Assembly (NCBI RefSeq): GCF_019449565.1 | Contig: NZ_JAGRPM010000025.1 | Location: 19,176-83,175, forward strand | Reading direction: 5' to 3' | Source of the DNA: Rhodoblastus sp. | Lineage (GTDB): Bacteria; Pseudomonadota; Alphaproteobacteria; Rhizobiales; Beijerinckiaceae | DNA: 64,000 nt | Part shown: positions 56,044 through 64,000 of the stretch, piece by piece | How positions within the stretch are numbered: position 1 is the first letter of the stretch | Layout of the letters: each line of letters opens with the position of its first letter | Notes under the pieces: generated by a model | Databases searched by the model: none | Seen by the model: only the letters and a program-made list of their open reading frames with translations | Told to the model about the DNA's origin: nothing | Position numbers and translations under genes: made by a program

Positions 56044-57042
56044 ATGGCCGCCGCAAATCTTGCGCCGCCGGAAGGCGGCAACGCCCGTCTGGCCGCCTTT
56101 CTGGGCGATGGCGACGATGTTTCGATCTATCGCGCCATGCTGCTCATTCGCCGCTTTGAGGAGAAGGCCGGCCAACTCTTCGGCATGGGCCTCATCGGCG
56201 GCTTCTGCCATCTCTATATCGGGCAGGAGGCCATCGTGGTCGGCATGAGGCTCGCGGCGCGCGAGTCCGACCAGTTCATCGCCTCCTATCGCCACCATGG
56301 CCAATTGCTCGCCTGCGGCGCCGATCCGCGCGCGGTCATGGCGGAAATGACCGGGCGGCGTGGCGGTCTTTCGGCCGGCAAGGGCGGTTCGATGCATATG
56401 TTTGCGCCCGAATGCGATTATTACGGCGGCCATGGCATTGTCGGCGCCCAGGCCTCGCTCGGCGCGGGACTCGCCTTCGCAAACGCCTATCGCGGCGACG
56501 GTCGCGTCTGCGTTTGTTTCTTCGGCGACGGCGCGGCGGACCAAGGGCAGATCGCAGAGACCTTTCAAATGGCGGCGCATTGGCGCCTGCCGATCGTCTT
56601 TGTCATCGAGAACAACCGCGCTCAGCCGGGCGGGACCGGCGAACCTGGCTATCTCGCCCGGCGCGGCGCCGCCTTCGACATTCCCGGCGAGACCATCGAT
56701 GGAATGAGCGTGGAGGCGGTGCGCGAGGCGGGCGCGCGGGCGATCGAGCGCGCGCGAAGCGGCGGGGGGCCGAGCGTTCTGGAAATGCGGACCGAACGCT
56801 ATCGCGGCCATTCGCTGGCCGATCCCGCCAAATATCGGCGCAAGGACGAGGCCCGCGCCGCGCAGGCGCCGGACCCCATCGAACGCCTGCGCGAAAAAAT
56901 CCTGAGCAACGGCCTTGCCGACGAGGATCTTCTGAAACGGCTCGACGCCCAGGTTCGCTCCATCGTCGGGGAGGCGGCGGAATATGCCTCGCACAGCCCC
57001 GAGCCGAATGCGGCGGACCTCGATACCGATGTGCTGATCTGA
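56044..57042 (+). CDS. pdhA: pyruvate dehydrogenase E1 component alpha subunit
   Basis: A 332-residue thiamine-diphosphate enzyme subunit. The cofactor motif starts GDGAADQGQ (161-169) and ends ENN (189-191). KGGSMHMF, HGIVGAQ and YRGHSLADPAKYRRKDE are conserved. After the NN the usual YGMGTSxxR loop is changed to RAQPGGTGEPGYLARRG, about four residues shorter than the common form. It decarboxylates pyruvate together with PdhB. It starts the operon with pdhB, DUF5076 and pdhC. Confidence 0.92.
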   Translation: MAAANLAPPEGGNARLAAFLGDGDDVSIYRAMLLIRRFEEKAGQLFGMGLIGGFCHLYIGQEAIVVGMRLAARESDQFIASYRHHGQLLACGADPRAVMAEMTGRRGGLSAGKGGSMHMFAPECDYYGGHGIVGAQASLGAGLAFANAYRGDGRVCVCFFGDGAADQGQIAETFQMAAHWRLPIVFVIENNRAQPGGTGEPGYLARRGAAFDIPGETIDGMSVEAVREAGARAIERARSGGGPSVLEMRTERYRGHSLADPAKYRRKDEARAAQAPDPIERLREKILSNGLADEDLLKRLDAQVRSIVGEAAEYASHSPEPNAADLDTDVLI

Positions 57043-57065
57043 TGCGGGACCATTTGGAGACATAA

Positions 57066-58427
57066 ATGGCGACCCAAAAGACGCCCGAACAGACGCTTCC
57101 CCAGACGCCGCATGAGATGATCGATGCGACGGTCTATGTGCTGATGCCCGCGCTTTCGCCCGAGATGAAATCCGGCAAGCTGGCGAAATGGCTGAAGCGC
57201 GAAGGCGACCGCGTCGAGGCGGGCGAGATTCTGGCCGAGATCGAGACGGACAAAGCGACCATGGAGGTCGAGGCCGCCGAATCCGGCGTGCTGCTGCGCA
57301 TCCTTGCGCCGGAAGGGGCCGAGAATATCGCCGTGAATACGTCAATCGCGGTGATCGCGCCGGGCGATCTCTCCGCGTCTTCGTCGCTGGCGCTCTGCAC
57401 GCAAGCCGCGGACGACGCGCCCGGAGAGGAAGAGGAATTTTTGCCGCGCATCACGGTGCGCGAGGCGCTGCGCGAGGCCCTGGCCGAGGAAATGCGGCGC
57501 GACGCCAATGTGTTCGTGCTGGGCGAGGAGGTGGGCGACTCGCAGGGCGCGTTCAGAATCACGCAGGGTCTGCTGCAGGAATTCGGCGCGCGGCGGGTGG
57601 TGGATTCGCCGATCTCCGAACACGCCTTCGCCGGGCTTGGCGTGGGCGCGGCCATGGCGGGGCTGCGCCCCGTGATCGAATTCATGAGCTTCAATTTCGC
57701 GATGCAGGCGATGGACCATATCGTCAATTCCGCCGCCAAGACGCTCTATATGTCGGGCGGCGCGCTGAACATTCCGATTGTGTTTCGCGGTCCCAACGGA
57801 TCGCGGGCGCGCGTAGGCGCCCAACATGCGCAGGATTTCTCGGCCTGGTTCGCGCATATTCCCGGTCTCAAGGTCGTTGCGCCCTACACCGCCGCCGACG
57901 CCAAGGGCCTGCTCAAGGCCGCGATCCGGGATCCCAATCCCGTCATTTTCCTCGAACATGAAAAGCTCTATGGCCAGAGCTTCCCGGCGCCGCGCGAAAA
58001 AGACCATCTCGTCGAGATCGGCGCCGCCAATATTTTTCGCGCGGGCCGCGACATCACCTTTATCGCCTTTTCCCATGGCGTCGGCCTCGCGCTGAAAGCC
58101 GCCGAGCGGCTGAGCGAGGAGGGGATCGAGGCCGAAGTGATCGACCTGCGCACGCTGCGCCCGCTGGACATGAAGACAATTCTCGGCTCGGTCGCCAAGA
58201 CCGGGCGCTGCGTCATCGTCGAGGAGGGCTGGCCACAGGGCGGGATCGGCGCGGAAATTTCCGCGCGCCTGATGGAAGAGGCCTTCGACGACCTAGACGC
58301 GCCGGTGGCGCGGGTGACGGGCAGGGACGTTCCCATGCCTTATGCGGCCAATCTTGAAAAGCGCGCGCTGCCGACCGAGGCGGACATTGTTGCGGCGGCC
58401 AGGAAGGCGCTCTATCTGAAAGCTTGA
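57066..58427 (+). CDS. pdhB: pyruvate dehydrogenase E1 component beta subunit with N-terminal lipoyl domain
   Basis: A 453-residue protein: an N-terminal lipoyl domain (about 21-98) with an intact acceptor lysine, Lys63 in [11 protein letters not shown], a Ser/Ala/acidic linker, then a complete E1 beta. [57 protein letters not shown] and [11 protein letters not shown] are canonical. This lipoyl-E1 beta fusion is known from alphaproteobacteria. It is the only intact lipoyl domain encoded in the operon, since the E2 copy lacks its lysine. Confidence 0.94.
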   Translation: MATQKTPEQTLPQTPHEMIDATVYVLMPALSPEMKSGKLAKWLKREGDRVEAGEILAEIETDKATMEVEAAESGVLLRILAPEGAENIAVNTSIAVIAPGDLSASSSLALCTQAADDAPGEEEEFLPRITVREALREALAEEMRRDANVFVLGEEVGDSQGAFRITQGLLQEFGARRVVDSPISEHAFAGLGVGAAMAGLRPVIEFMSFNFAMQAMDHIVNSAAKTLYMSGGALNIPIVFRGPNGSRARVGAQHAQDFSAWFAHIPGLKVVAPYTAADAKGLLKAAIRDPNPVIFLEHEKLYGQSFPAPREKDHLVEIGAANIFRAGRDITFIAFSHGVGLALKAAERLSEEGIEAEVIDLRTLRPLDMKTILGSVAKTGRCVIVEEGWPQGGIGAEISARLMEEAFDDLDAPVARVTGRDVPMPYAANLEKRALPTEADIVAAARKALYLKA

Positions 58428-58459
58428 GCCGTAAGGCGACGCGCGAAAAAGGGAGTTTC

Positions 58460-58747
58460 ATGAGCGAGTTGAAACGCGAATTGTCGGTTCCTCCCGACGT
58501 CGAGACCAATGGCGGCACGGAGATCCTGCGCCTGTTCATCAGTTCCGGGGCCATGTCCTTGTCCATGCAGCGCGCCTTCGCCGAGCCGGAAGCCTGGGGC
58601 CGTCTGCTGGCGGAACTGGCGCAGCAGGCCGCCGCGCTTTACGCGCGCGAGACGCCGCTCGACGCCGGGTCGGCGCTTTCGGATATTCGCGTCGCGCTCG
58701 ACGCCGCTCTCGACCAGATCGAGTCCGGGCAGACGCCGCTGAATTGA
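58460..58747 (+). CDS. DUF5076 family protein
   Basis: A 95-residue soluble helical protein: LFISSGAMSLSMQRAFAEPEAWGRLLAELAQQAAALY (about 24-60) is the recognisable core. Members often lie in the pyruvate dehydrogenase operon of alphaproteobacteria; function unknown. AAGGGAG precedes the ATG at 58460. Confidence 0.82.
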   Translation: MSELKRELSVPPDVETNGGTEILRLFISSGAMSLSMQRAFAEPEAWGRLLAELAQQAAALYARETPLDAGSALSDIRVALDAALDQIESGQTPLN

Positions 58748-58775
58748 GCGCGCTGCGGCGCGGGAGGGGAGGACC

Positions 58776-59915
58776 ATGGCGATTGCGATCCTTATGCCTT
58801 CCCTCGGCGCCGCCATGCGAACGGCGAAGCTGAGCCGGTGGCTGCTCCGCGAGGGCGATTTCGTCGAAGCGGGCGAGCCCGTCGCCGAAATCGCCACCCC
58901 TCACGCGACCATGGATGTCGAGGCGCCGCGGACCGGCGTGCTGGCGCGTATCATTTTCGCGGCGGGCGAAGCCGAGATTGCGGGAGGCGCGGAGATCGGC
59001 CTGATCGAGCCGGGGCCGGCGCCGCATTTGCCGTCGCATTCTCCACCCTTTGGCGCGTCAGAGGCGGTTTCAGAGGGTTGCGGCGCGCGGACCGCCTCGC
59101 CCCGCGCCCGGCGCCTGGCGCGTGAGGCGGGTTTTGACCTGTCGGGACTTTTGGGCAGCGGTCCCCATGGACGCATCGTCGAGGCCGACGTACGCGCGGC
59201 GATCGAGGCGCATGGTCACGACGCGCGGCTGTCGGGCGCCACGCCGCTGCTCCGCACGCCCGACGGTCGAAGGGCGCCGCTGATCGACGCGGCGCAATGG
59301 TCGCCGCAGGTCCATCTCGAAGCCGATTGCCGTATCGACGCGCTGGAAGCCCTGCGCGCGCAACGCAACGACGCCACGCGCGCCACGCGCGCCACGCGCA
59401 AAACCCGGATTTCGCTGCTGGATTGCGTCGTCAAGGCGCTCGCTCTGGCCCTGGACCGGACGCCCCGCGCCAATGTCGCTCTCACGCCCAAGGGTTATAT
59501 GTCGGCGCATGGCGCCGGCGTCGCCCTGGGTCTGGTTTTTGACGGCGATATCGTCGCGCCGGCGCTGCCCGCCGCCGAGGCGATGTCTCTGGATGAAATT
59601 GCCGCCGCGCGCGCCGCTTTTCTGGCCGGGCGCTTCTCGCCGAATTGCTTCGCGGGCGGCGTGAGCCTGATCGTCAATCTCGGTTCTTTCGGCGTCAAGC
59701 GCGTGTTCCCGCTCGTCATGGCGCCCTGGACCAGCGTGCTTGGTTTAGGGGCGTCGGAAAAGCGTGTCGTCGTGGAGGACGGGGCCGCATCCATCGCGAC
59801 CGTTCTGTCCGTGACGCTGGCGATCGACCGCCGCGCGATGGACGAGACCGCGGCTGGCGCCTTGCTTGCGGCCTTCAGGGGGCTGATCGAACGTCCGGCT
59901 GGGCTGCTCGATTAA
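58776..59915 (+). CDS. pdhC: degenerate dihydrolipoamide acetyltransferase (E2-like, probably non-catalytic)
   Basis: A 379-residue protein with full E2 architecture: lipoyl-like domain (1-78), subunit-binding domain (about 108-144, SPRARRLAREAGFDLSGLLG) and acyltransferase core (about 165-379). However, the lipoylation site DKA is PHA (His43), the catalytic HRxxDG motif reads DRRAMDE (351-357; His to Arg352, Gly to Glu357), and the usual SNLGMFG reads VNLGSFG (Val300). It is also shorter than typical E2 (about 420-450). The frame is intact, so it is not a decayed gene. It may be a scaffold; normal E2 activity is doubtful. Confidence 0.85.
   Translation: MAIAILMPSLGAAMRTAKLSRWLLREGDFVEAGEPVAEIATPHATMDVEAPRTGVLARIIFAAGEAEIAGGAEIGLIEPGPAPHLPSHSPPFGASEAVSEGCGARTASPRARRLAREAGFDLSGLLGSGPHGRIVEADVRAAIEAHGHDARLSGATPLLRTPDGRRAPLIDAAQWSPQVHLEADCRIDALEALRAQRNDATRATRATRKTRISLLDCVVKALALALDRTPRANVALTPKGYMSAHGAGVALGLVFDGDIVAPALPAAEAMSLDEIAAARAAFLAGRFSPNCFAGGVSLIVNLGSFGVKRVFPLVMAPWTSVLGLGASEKRVVVEDGAASIATVLSVTLAIDRRAMDETAAGALLAAFRGLIERPAGLLD
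59373..59399. repeat. three-copy 9-bp coding repeat in pdhC
   Basis: GCCACGCGC occurs three times in tandem, encoding part of ATRATRATRK at about residues 200-209 of the E2-like protein. It sits in the acyltransferase core, in a loop region before ISLLDCVVKAL. Copy number change would keep the frame. Confidence 0.8.
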
Positions 59916-59980
59916 CGCTCCATTGCGGGCTGGCGGATTAGAGTTTATGTGATCCGGGATCGTCTATCGGGAACAAAACC

Positions 59981-60955
59981 ATGGCCGTCGTCATCGACAC
60001 CCTGAACTCCGATCCTCGCAAGCAGGAGGAGGCTCGCCCGCGTCATCCCGAAAAGGCGCACAAGCCGGACCAGCCCATCATGCGCAAGCCGGACTGGATC
60101 CGCGTCAAGGCCCCAGGCTCGAAGGGCTGGGCCGAGACCAACGCCATCGTGAAGGCCAACAAGCTGGTGACGGTCTGCGAAGAAGCGGGCTGCCCCAACA
60201 TGGGCGAGTGCTGGGAAAAGAAGCACGCCACCTTCATGATCATGGGCGATACCTGCACCCGCGCATGCGCCTTTTGCAACGTCAAGACCGGCCTGCCGGC
60301 GCCGCTGGATGCGGCCGAGCCCGCCCATATTGGCGAGGCGACCGCCAAGCTGGGCCTATCCCATGTGGTCGTGACCTCGGTCGACCGTGACGATCTCGAC
60401 GACGGCGGCGCCGCCCATTTCGCGGCGGTGATCGCGGCGATCCGGCGGCTGAGCCCCGCCACCACCGTCGAGATCCTGACGCCGGATTTCCTTCGCAAGC
60501 CGGGCGCGCTGGAGCGCGTGGTCGCGGCAAAGCCGGACGTGTTCAACCACAATCTCGAAACCGTACCCTCGAACTATCTCACGGTGCGGCCGGGCGCGCG
60601 CTATTTCCACAGCCTGCGCCTGCTGCAGAAGGTGAAGGAGCTGGACGCGGATATTTTCACCAAGTCCGGCATCATGCTGGGGCTCGGCGAGGAGCGCAAC
60701 GAGGTGTTGCAGCTGATGGACGACCTGCGCTCGGCGGAAGTCGATTTCCTCACCATCGGCCAATATTTGCAGCCGACCCGCAAGCATCATCCGGTCAAGG
60801 ACTTCATCCCGCCGGAACAGTTCAAGGCCTATGAGTCCATCGCCTACGCCAAGGGCTTCCACCTGGTCTCATCCTCGCCGTTGACGCGCTCGTCGCACCA
60901 TGCGGGCGAGGATTTCGAACGGCTCCGCGCCCGGCGCCGCGCATCGCGGGGGTGA
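59981..60955 (+). CDS. lipA: lipoyl synthase
   Basis: A 324-residue radical-SAM enzyme inserting two sulfurs into octanoyl-lysine to give lipoate. The auxiliary cluster cysteines are C66, C71 and C77 (CX4CX5C); the radical-SAM cysteines are C92, C96 and C99 (CTRACAFC). Its C terminus [14 protein letters not shown] holds the conserved RSS motif. Lipoate is needed by the E1 beta lipoyl domain in the same cluster. Confidence 0.96.
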   Translation: MAVVIDTLNSDPRKQEEARPRHPEKAHKPDQPIMRKPDWIRVKAPGSKGWAETNAIVKANKLVTVCEEAGCPNMGECWEKKHATFMIMGDTCTRACAFCNVKTGLPAPLDAAEPAHIGEATAKLGLSHVVVTSVDRDDLDDGGAAHFAAVIAAIRRLSPATTVEILTPDFLRKPGALERVVAAKPDVFNHNLETVPSNYLTVRPGARYFHSLRLLQKVKELDADIFTKSGIMLGLGEERNEVLQLMDDLRSAEVDFLTIGQYLQPTRKHHPVKDFIPPEQFKAYESIAYAKGFHLVSSSPLTRSSHHAGEDFERLRARRRASRG

Positions 60956-60962
60956 GGCTGGA

Positions 60963-61418
60963 ATGCCGAGCTTCCGCACCAGCCATGTGGTGAACCATAC
61001 GCCGCAGCAGATGTTCGATCTGGTGGCCGATGTGGAATCCTATCCGCAATTCGTGCCGCTCTGCCAGACCTTGCGCATCCGCCGCCGTTTCGCAGGGGCC
61101 GATGGCGCCGAGGTGATCGTCGCGGAGATGGAGGTCGGCTACAAGGCGATCCGCGAAAGATTCACCAGCCGGGTGACGCTGGATCGCGCCGGGCATCGTA
61201 TCGATGTGGAATATGTCGACGGCCCGTTCAGCCATCTGGAAAATATGTGGCGGTTCGGCGAGGCCGATGGCGGCAAATGCCGGGTGGAATTCTACATCGC
61301 CTATGAATTCCGCAGCCGCGCCCTTGCGACGCTGATGGGCTCGATGTTCGATGTCGCCTTCCGGAAATTCTCCTCGGCTTTCGAGACCCGGGCGGACGAG
61401 GTTTTCCGTCCCGCCTGA
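60963..61418 (+). CDS. RatA/Coq10-type SRPBCC family protein
   Basis: A 151-residue START-like protein. It starts MPSFRTSHVVNHTPQQMFDLVADVESYPQFVPLCQ, and has GPFSHLENMWRF and a C-terminal FRKFSSAFETRADEVF. The family includes mitochondrial Coq10, a ubiquinone-binding protein, and the Escherichia coli RatA protein. A quinone-related role is likely. It is 7 bp after lipA, so probably in the same transcript. Confidence 0.9.
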   Translation: MPSFRTSHVVNHTPQQMFDLVADVESYPQFVPLCQTLRIRRRFAGADGAEVIVAEMEVGYKAIRERFTSRVTLDRAGHRIDVEYVDGPFSHLENMWRFGEADGGKCRVEFYIAYEFRSRALATLMGSMFDVAFRKFSSAFETRADEVFRPA

Positions 61419-62210
61419 CGCTGATCCGCCGAATCGCGCGCGCAAAGCCAAGGAAGCAACAGTCAGGCTCGCGTAAGAACCTCACTTTGGCGACAAGCAA
61501 CGGCGTGACTGTTGTTAAGTAAAGCTTAACTTTGCGAACAGGGCGCGGCCCTGAAAAAGATGAACGGCCCCGCCGCCTTGCGCGCGCGGGGCCTTCTATT
61601 CGCTCATGGCGAATTCTGATTGTGATCAGAAGGTAATGCGGTCATTCCCGCTATGAAATCTGAACTGCTTCGATGATGGGCATCTCCCGTCAATGAGGCC
61701 GATTCCGTGCGTTTTCATCCTGTTTGGCGTCAAAACGCCGCGCCGGGACGAAGGCGGCGGGAAAAGGCGAGCTGAGGTGGAGTCATCGTTTCCGTGTTCC
61801 AAATCCTCATCGTTGGAGCGCCTGAACCGAGGCGAAGCCTGATTCCGGCGACGATGTTAGATATGGTCTGGTCGATCAATCCAAGGGCAAAGGCGTTTTA
61901 AGTCTTGACCGCTCGATAGATTTCATCGATCAGGTTACTGCTCGCCGCTCAGGTTCGTAGCCTGTCGACGTTCTCCTTGACTTAAAAGCGGCTCCGCACG
62001 TCTTTCAATCAAGGCTGCAACACATCGAAGTGTGACACCTTTTTTGCGCTCGTCAATAGGCGAATTCACATTTCCGTGCGCAGGAGCGCCTCCCTTGGTG
62101 GCGCCTCACGCCGGAGGTGAATGTCGCCGCCAAGCTGTGCTAAAGGCTTTTTGCCTGTTGTTCCAGCGCCTTCGCCGGTGCGACCGCGAACCTGTCACGT
62201 GGATGAGGCC
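61419..62210. other. gene-poor 792-bp stretch after the pdh/lip cluster
   Basis: Beyond the terminator at 61566-61593 I see no intact gene. The sequence is less GC-rich and full of stops, and short open frames do not resemble known proteins. Parts may be remnants of an older gene; nothing is identifiable. Confidence 0.5.
61566..61593 (+). terminator. likely terminator of the lipA-RatA transcript
   Basis: An 8-bp GC stem GGCCCCGC / GCGGGGCC with a 12-nt interior (GCC...GCGC pairs can extend it). The tail TTCTATT is only moderately T-rich. It lies 148 bp after the RatA-family stop. Confidence 0.6.
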
Positions 62211-62390
62211 ATGAAGGGAATTTTGGCGCGCGTCGTCGTCACCGCGATTTTAAGCGCCATCCTCGCCGGACCGGCGCGGGCGAAGGAGCAATTCAACCAT
62301 GTCTTCGTGATTGTCCTTGAAAATCATAGCTTCGACGACGCGGTCCCTAATGGTCCAACTCTTTTTCTGCGCGAATTCGCCGCTCCATGA
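62211..62390 (+). pseudogene. N-terminal fragment of an alkaline-phosphatase/phosphoesterase family gene
   Basis: A 59-residue remnant: a signal peptide (MKGILARVVVTAILSAILAG, cleaved near ARA, about 24) followed by NHVFVIVLENHSFDD, the metal-binding start motif of the phosphoesterase (acid phosphatase / phospholipase C) family. It stops at once, where intact members continue for about 250-300 residues. A C-terminal remnant of what looks like the same family is at 63497-63763. Confidence 0.75.
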
Positions 62391-62437
62391 CCGAAATGTC
62401 GTGAAATTCCTCTCCATCTTCTGAATCGTCGCTGTCG

Positions 62438-63184
62438 TCAGTTATAGGTTGCCTGGCCGGAGCGAAGTGCTGTCTCGACTTCCATTTCAAGCCGCTGACA
62501 AGCCGAATCTAGCGAACGCAGATCCAGCTCATTGAAACGGATAACTGAACGACCGTGTTCCTGAAGGACCGTCGCCATCTGCGCAACCGCTCGTGCGGCG
62601 TTGAGGTTTTTGGTCAAATCAGATTCGAAGAGCCTCTCCATTGCGCTTTCGCGTTTCAGCCGACCCACTAGGCGGGCTTTCAGAACTTCTCGCGGAGCAT
62701 CGACGAGGACTATCAAATCTGACACGGGAATGACATCGAGCGCTTGCGAAAGTAAATCGTGGTTCACGACGTTAAAGTAATTGGCGAGCGAGCAAATAAC
62801 TTGCACGAATCCTTGATCGAAAATTTGAATCTGATCAGGTTTCGATTCACGCCAAACAGTTGCTAGACGCAATATGTACGCACTGAATCGTAGAAACCAA
62901 ATCACGTCCTTTGGCGGGAGGAGCGCGAGGAGCTGCATCGCCACCGTAAACGCTGCCGCGTTATCGTATGGATGACAAGCCATTTTGGTCGTGCGGCCTA
63001 TCGCACTTGCGACGCGATTTGCCGCCCACAGAGATCCCCCTGGGCCGAGTCGCGCGGCGGATTCGCCCGGCTTGTAAGAGACAAGGACTTCCGCTTTATG
63101 GCCGCAATCTTTTAGTCGCTGTGCGAACGCATGGGCGAGCGTTGTCTTTCCAGAGCCTGGCGGACCGAACAATTCGATGATCAT
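62438..63184 (-). CDS. P-loop nucleotide kinase-like protein (thymidylate kinase-like)
   Basis: A 248-residue protein with an N-terminal Walker A motif GPPGSGKTT (7-15), a Walker B-like QIQIFDQGF (about 124-132) and LIVLVDAPREVLKARLVGRLKRE, a lid-like segment of the deoxynucleoside/thymidylate kinase fold. GGAGG precedes the ATG at 63184. The gene is lower in GC than the core genes and lies between the two halves of a phosphoesterase pseudogene, so it was probably acquired. Its substrate is unknown; such orphan kinases often occur in polysaccharide or mobile regions. Confidence 0.75.
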   Translation of the reverse strand: MIIELFGPPGSGKTTLAHAFAQRLKDCGHKAEVLVSYKPGESAARLGPGGSLWAANRVASAIGRTTKMACHPYDNAAAFTVAMQLLALLPPKDVIWFLRFSAYILRLATVWRESKPDQIQIFDQGFVQVICSLANYFNVVNHDLLSQALDVIPVSDLIVLVDAPREVLKARLVGRLKRESAMERLFESDLTKNLNAARAVAQMATVLQEHGRSVIRFNELDLRSLDSACQRLEMEVETALRSGQATYN

Positions 63185-63387
63185 CGTCGCCTCCCTGCTT
63201 TGGCGCAAATGGACCGGTCCCCGAACAAATCGGTAGATATTGGCGCAGGTAACGTCGCCTGAAAAGAGTAGCTCCCGCGAACAGCGTTTTGCCGCGCCTC
63301 CTTCCCAAGCTCGGAATTAGGGGCGGAACCCAAAAAAATTCGCATGTTCAGAGCATTGCAATTCATGGCCTCAGAAAGGAAAGGTCG

Positions 63388-63471
63388 ATGAATCGGGATC
63401 AATTTCGTTTGATCGAGACGCATCTTTGGAAAAATGTCCGACAACCTCCCGCGACACGCACGGCGCCGTAA
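63388..63471 (+). pseudogene. possible transposase N-terminal remnant
   Basis: A 27-residue frame starting MNRDQFRLIETHLWKNV after an AAGGAAAGG ribosome site and ending at once in a stop. The MNRDQFRL start resembles the first residues of IS5-family transposases, but it diverges immediately. A second copy of its HLWKNVR segment is encoded at 25635-25654. The assignment is tentative. Confidence 0.35.
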
Positions 63472-63496
63472 CCTTCGGTGCGATTGGCGGCGCTAG

Positions 63497-63763
63497 GCCA
63501 TTGTCATCACTTTCGACGAGGGCGCTCGCAGTCGGTATCCCGAGTCGGCCATTTCGGAAATCGCCCGTCGCGCGGGCGGCGCCGACAATCATATCGCGAC
63601 AATTGTCGTCACGCGCTGAGGCGCAGCCTTCCAGGACGGGAATCGTTATGACCATTACAGCCTGCTCGCCACGATTCAGGATGGTTTCGATTTGCAATGA
63701 TTGCGCAAGACCGCGCAAGCGGAGCCGATGAGCCGATTATTTGCGGATCGTTGCGAGCCTTGA
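63497..63763 (+). pseudogene. C-terminal remnant of a phosphoesterase gene with two in-frame stops
   Basis: One continuous frame of 88 codons encodes AIVITFDEGA, then ADNHIATIVVTR, a TGA, GAAFQDGNRYDHYSLLATIQ, DGFDLQ, a second TGA, and LRKTAQAEPMSRLFAD. This matches the C-terminal part of the phosphoesterase family (metal-site FDEG and NHYSLLxTI-like segment). It is interrupted by stops but the frame is otherwise kept, so decay is recent. Confidence 0.75.
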
Positions 63764-64000
63764 CCGCCGCTGTTCGCGTCGCGCCGTCTTGAACGGGGCG
63801 GAACGGACAATATCAATAGTCAGCTCGGGCAAAAAATGGCTAAAGTCACGTCATCCGATTTCCGGCGCAGCCGGCGGATTCGGCCGACTCATGTTGCGGG
63901 CTAGGGCTGGCCGGGTCAAACTGGGGCGGCGGCCCCGGCGAGAGAGGGCAGATCGAGCCGGGGCCGCCGCGGTCGCCGGTCTGGTTCGCGCCGGAGATGG
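63764..64000. other. unassigned window end with a GC-rich inverted repeat
   Basis: No gene identified. A perfect 14-bp inverted repeat GCGGCGGCCCCGGC (63926-63939) / GCCGGGGCCGCCGC (63957-63970) with a 17-nt spacer lies here. The frame after it (about GQIEPGPPRSPVWFAPEM) is open to the window edge; identity cannot be judged. Confidence 0.4.

Overview
The window is 64 kb of a GC-rich chromosome, almost fully coding, from an alphaproteobacterium. Several gene orders are typical of Hyphomicrobiales (Rhizobiales): dapA with smpB; an NYN gene beside rpoZ and rsh; pdxJ-acpS-lepB-rnc-era-recO with parC nearby; rnr-DUF983-NUDIX; and an enolase / FtsB-like / pdhA-pdhB-DUF5076-pdhC / lipA / RatA-Coq10 cluster. 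EipB (DUF1849) and the ATP12-type chaperone also fit. A Beijerinckiaceae- or Methylocystaceae-like host is a guess from overall feel; no methylotrophy marker is visible. No rRNA, tRNA or CRISPR array was seen.

Layout. 1-13 kb: the 3' end of a Na/Pi cotransporter, a minus-strand trio (GST, 3-methyladenine glycosylase, flavin reductase), anmK, a PfkB kinase, a nitroreductase, queE, a YafK-type L,D-transpeptidase, and the operon dapA-paiB-smpB-hydrolase. 13-24.5 kb: a lytic transglycosylase, a family-5 uracil-DNA glycosylase with a LabA/NYN gene, rpoZ, rsh, then the tightly packed pdxJ-acpS-lepB-rnc-era-recO block. 24.6-26 kb: a lower-GC NYN plus OST-HTH gene and a tiny secreted protein lie between recO and parC. 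26-42 kb: parC, murI, rpsD, cstA-ybdD, a HAD phosphatase with an ATP12 chaperone, pccB, a GGDEF-EAL protein, eipB, RidA and a glycerophosphodiesterase. 42-50.5 kb (minus strand): rpmG, an MFS permease, three orphan Tad-type minor-pilin-like genes, then NUDIX, DUF983 and rnr. 50.5-61.4 kb: a DHA2 permease, queF, eno, an anion permease, an FtsB-like gene and the pyruvate dehydrogenase/lipoate operon. 61.4-64 kb: a decaying tail with a phosphoesterase pseudogene split around a nucleotide-kinase-like gene, plus unexplained repeats.

How the genes work together: queE and queF are two steps of queuosine biosynthesis. anmK, murI, dapA, the L,D-transpeptidase and the transglycosylase serve the cell wall. 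rpoZ-rsh is the stringent-response unit. lipA would lipoylate the lipoyl domain carried on the N terminus of pyruvate dehydrogenase E1 beta.

The most unusual observation is the pdhC product. It keeps the E2 domain order but has lost the lipoyl-accepting lysine (His43), the catalytic histidine (Arg352) and the active-site Ser/Thr (Val300). No E3 gene lies in the operon, and the neighbouring E1 alpha has a shortened loop after its thiamine-diphosphate motif. The second is a TadG-like protein carrying 19-residue beta-solenoid-type repeats.
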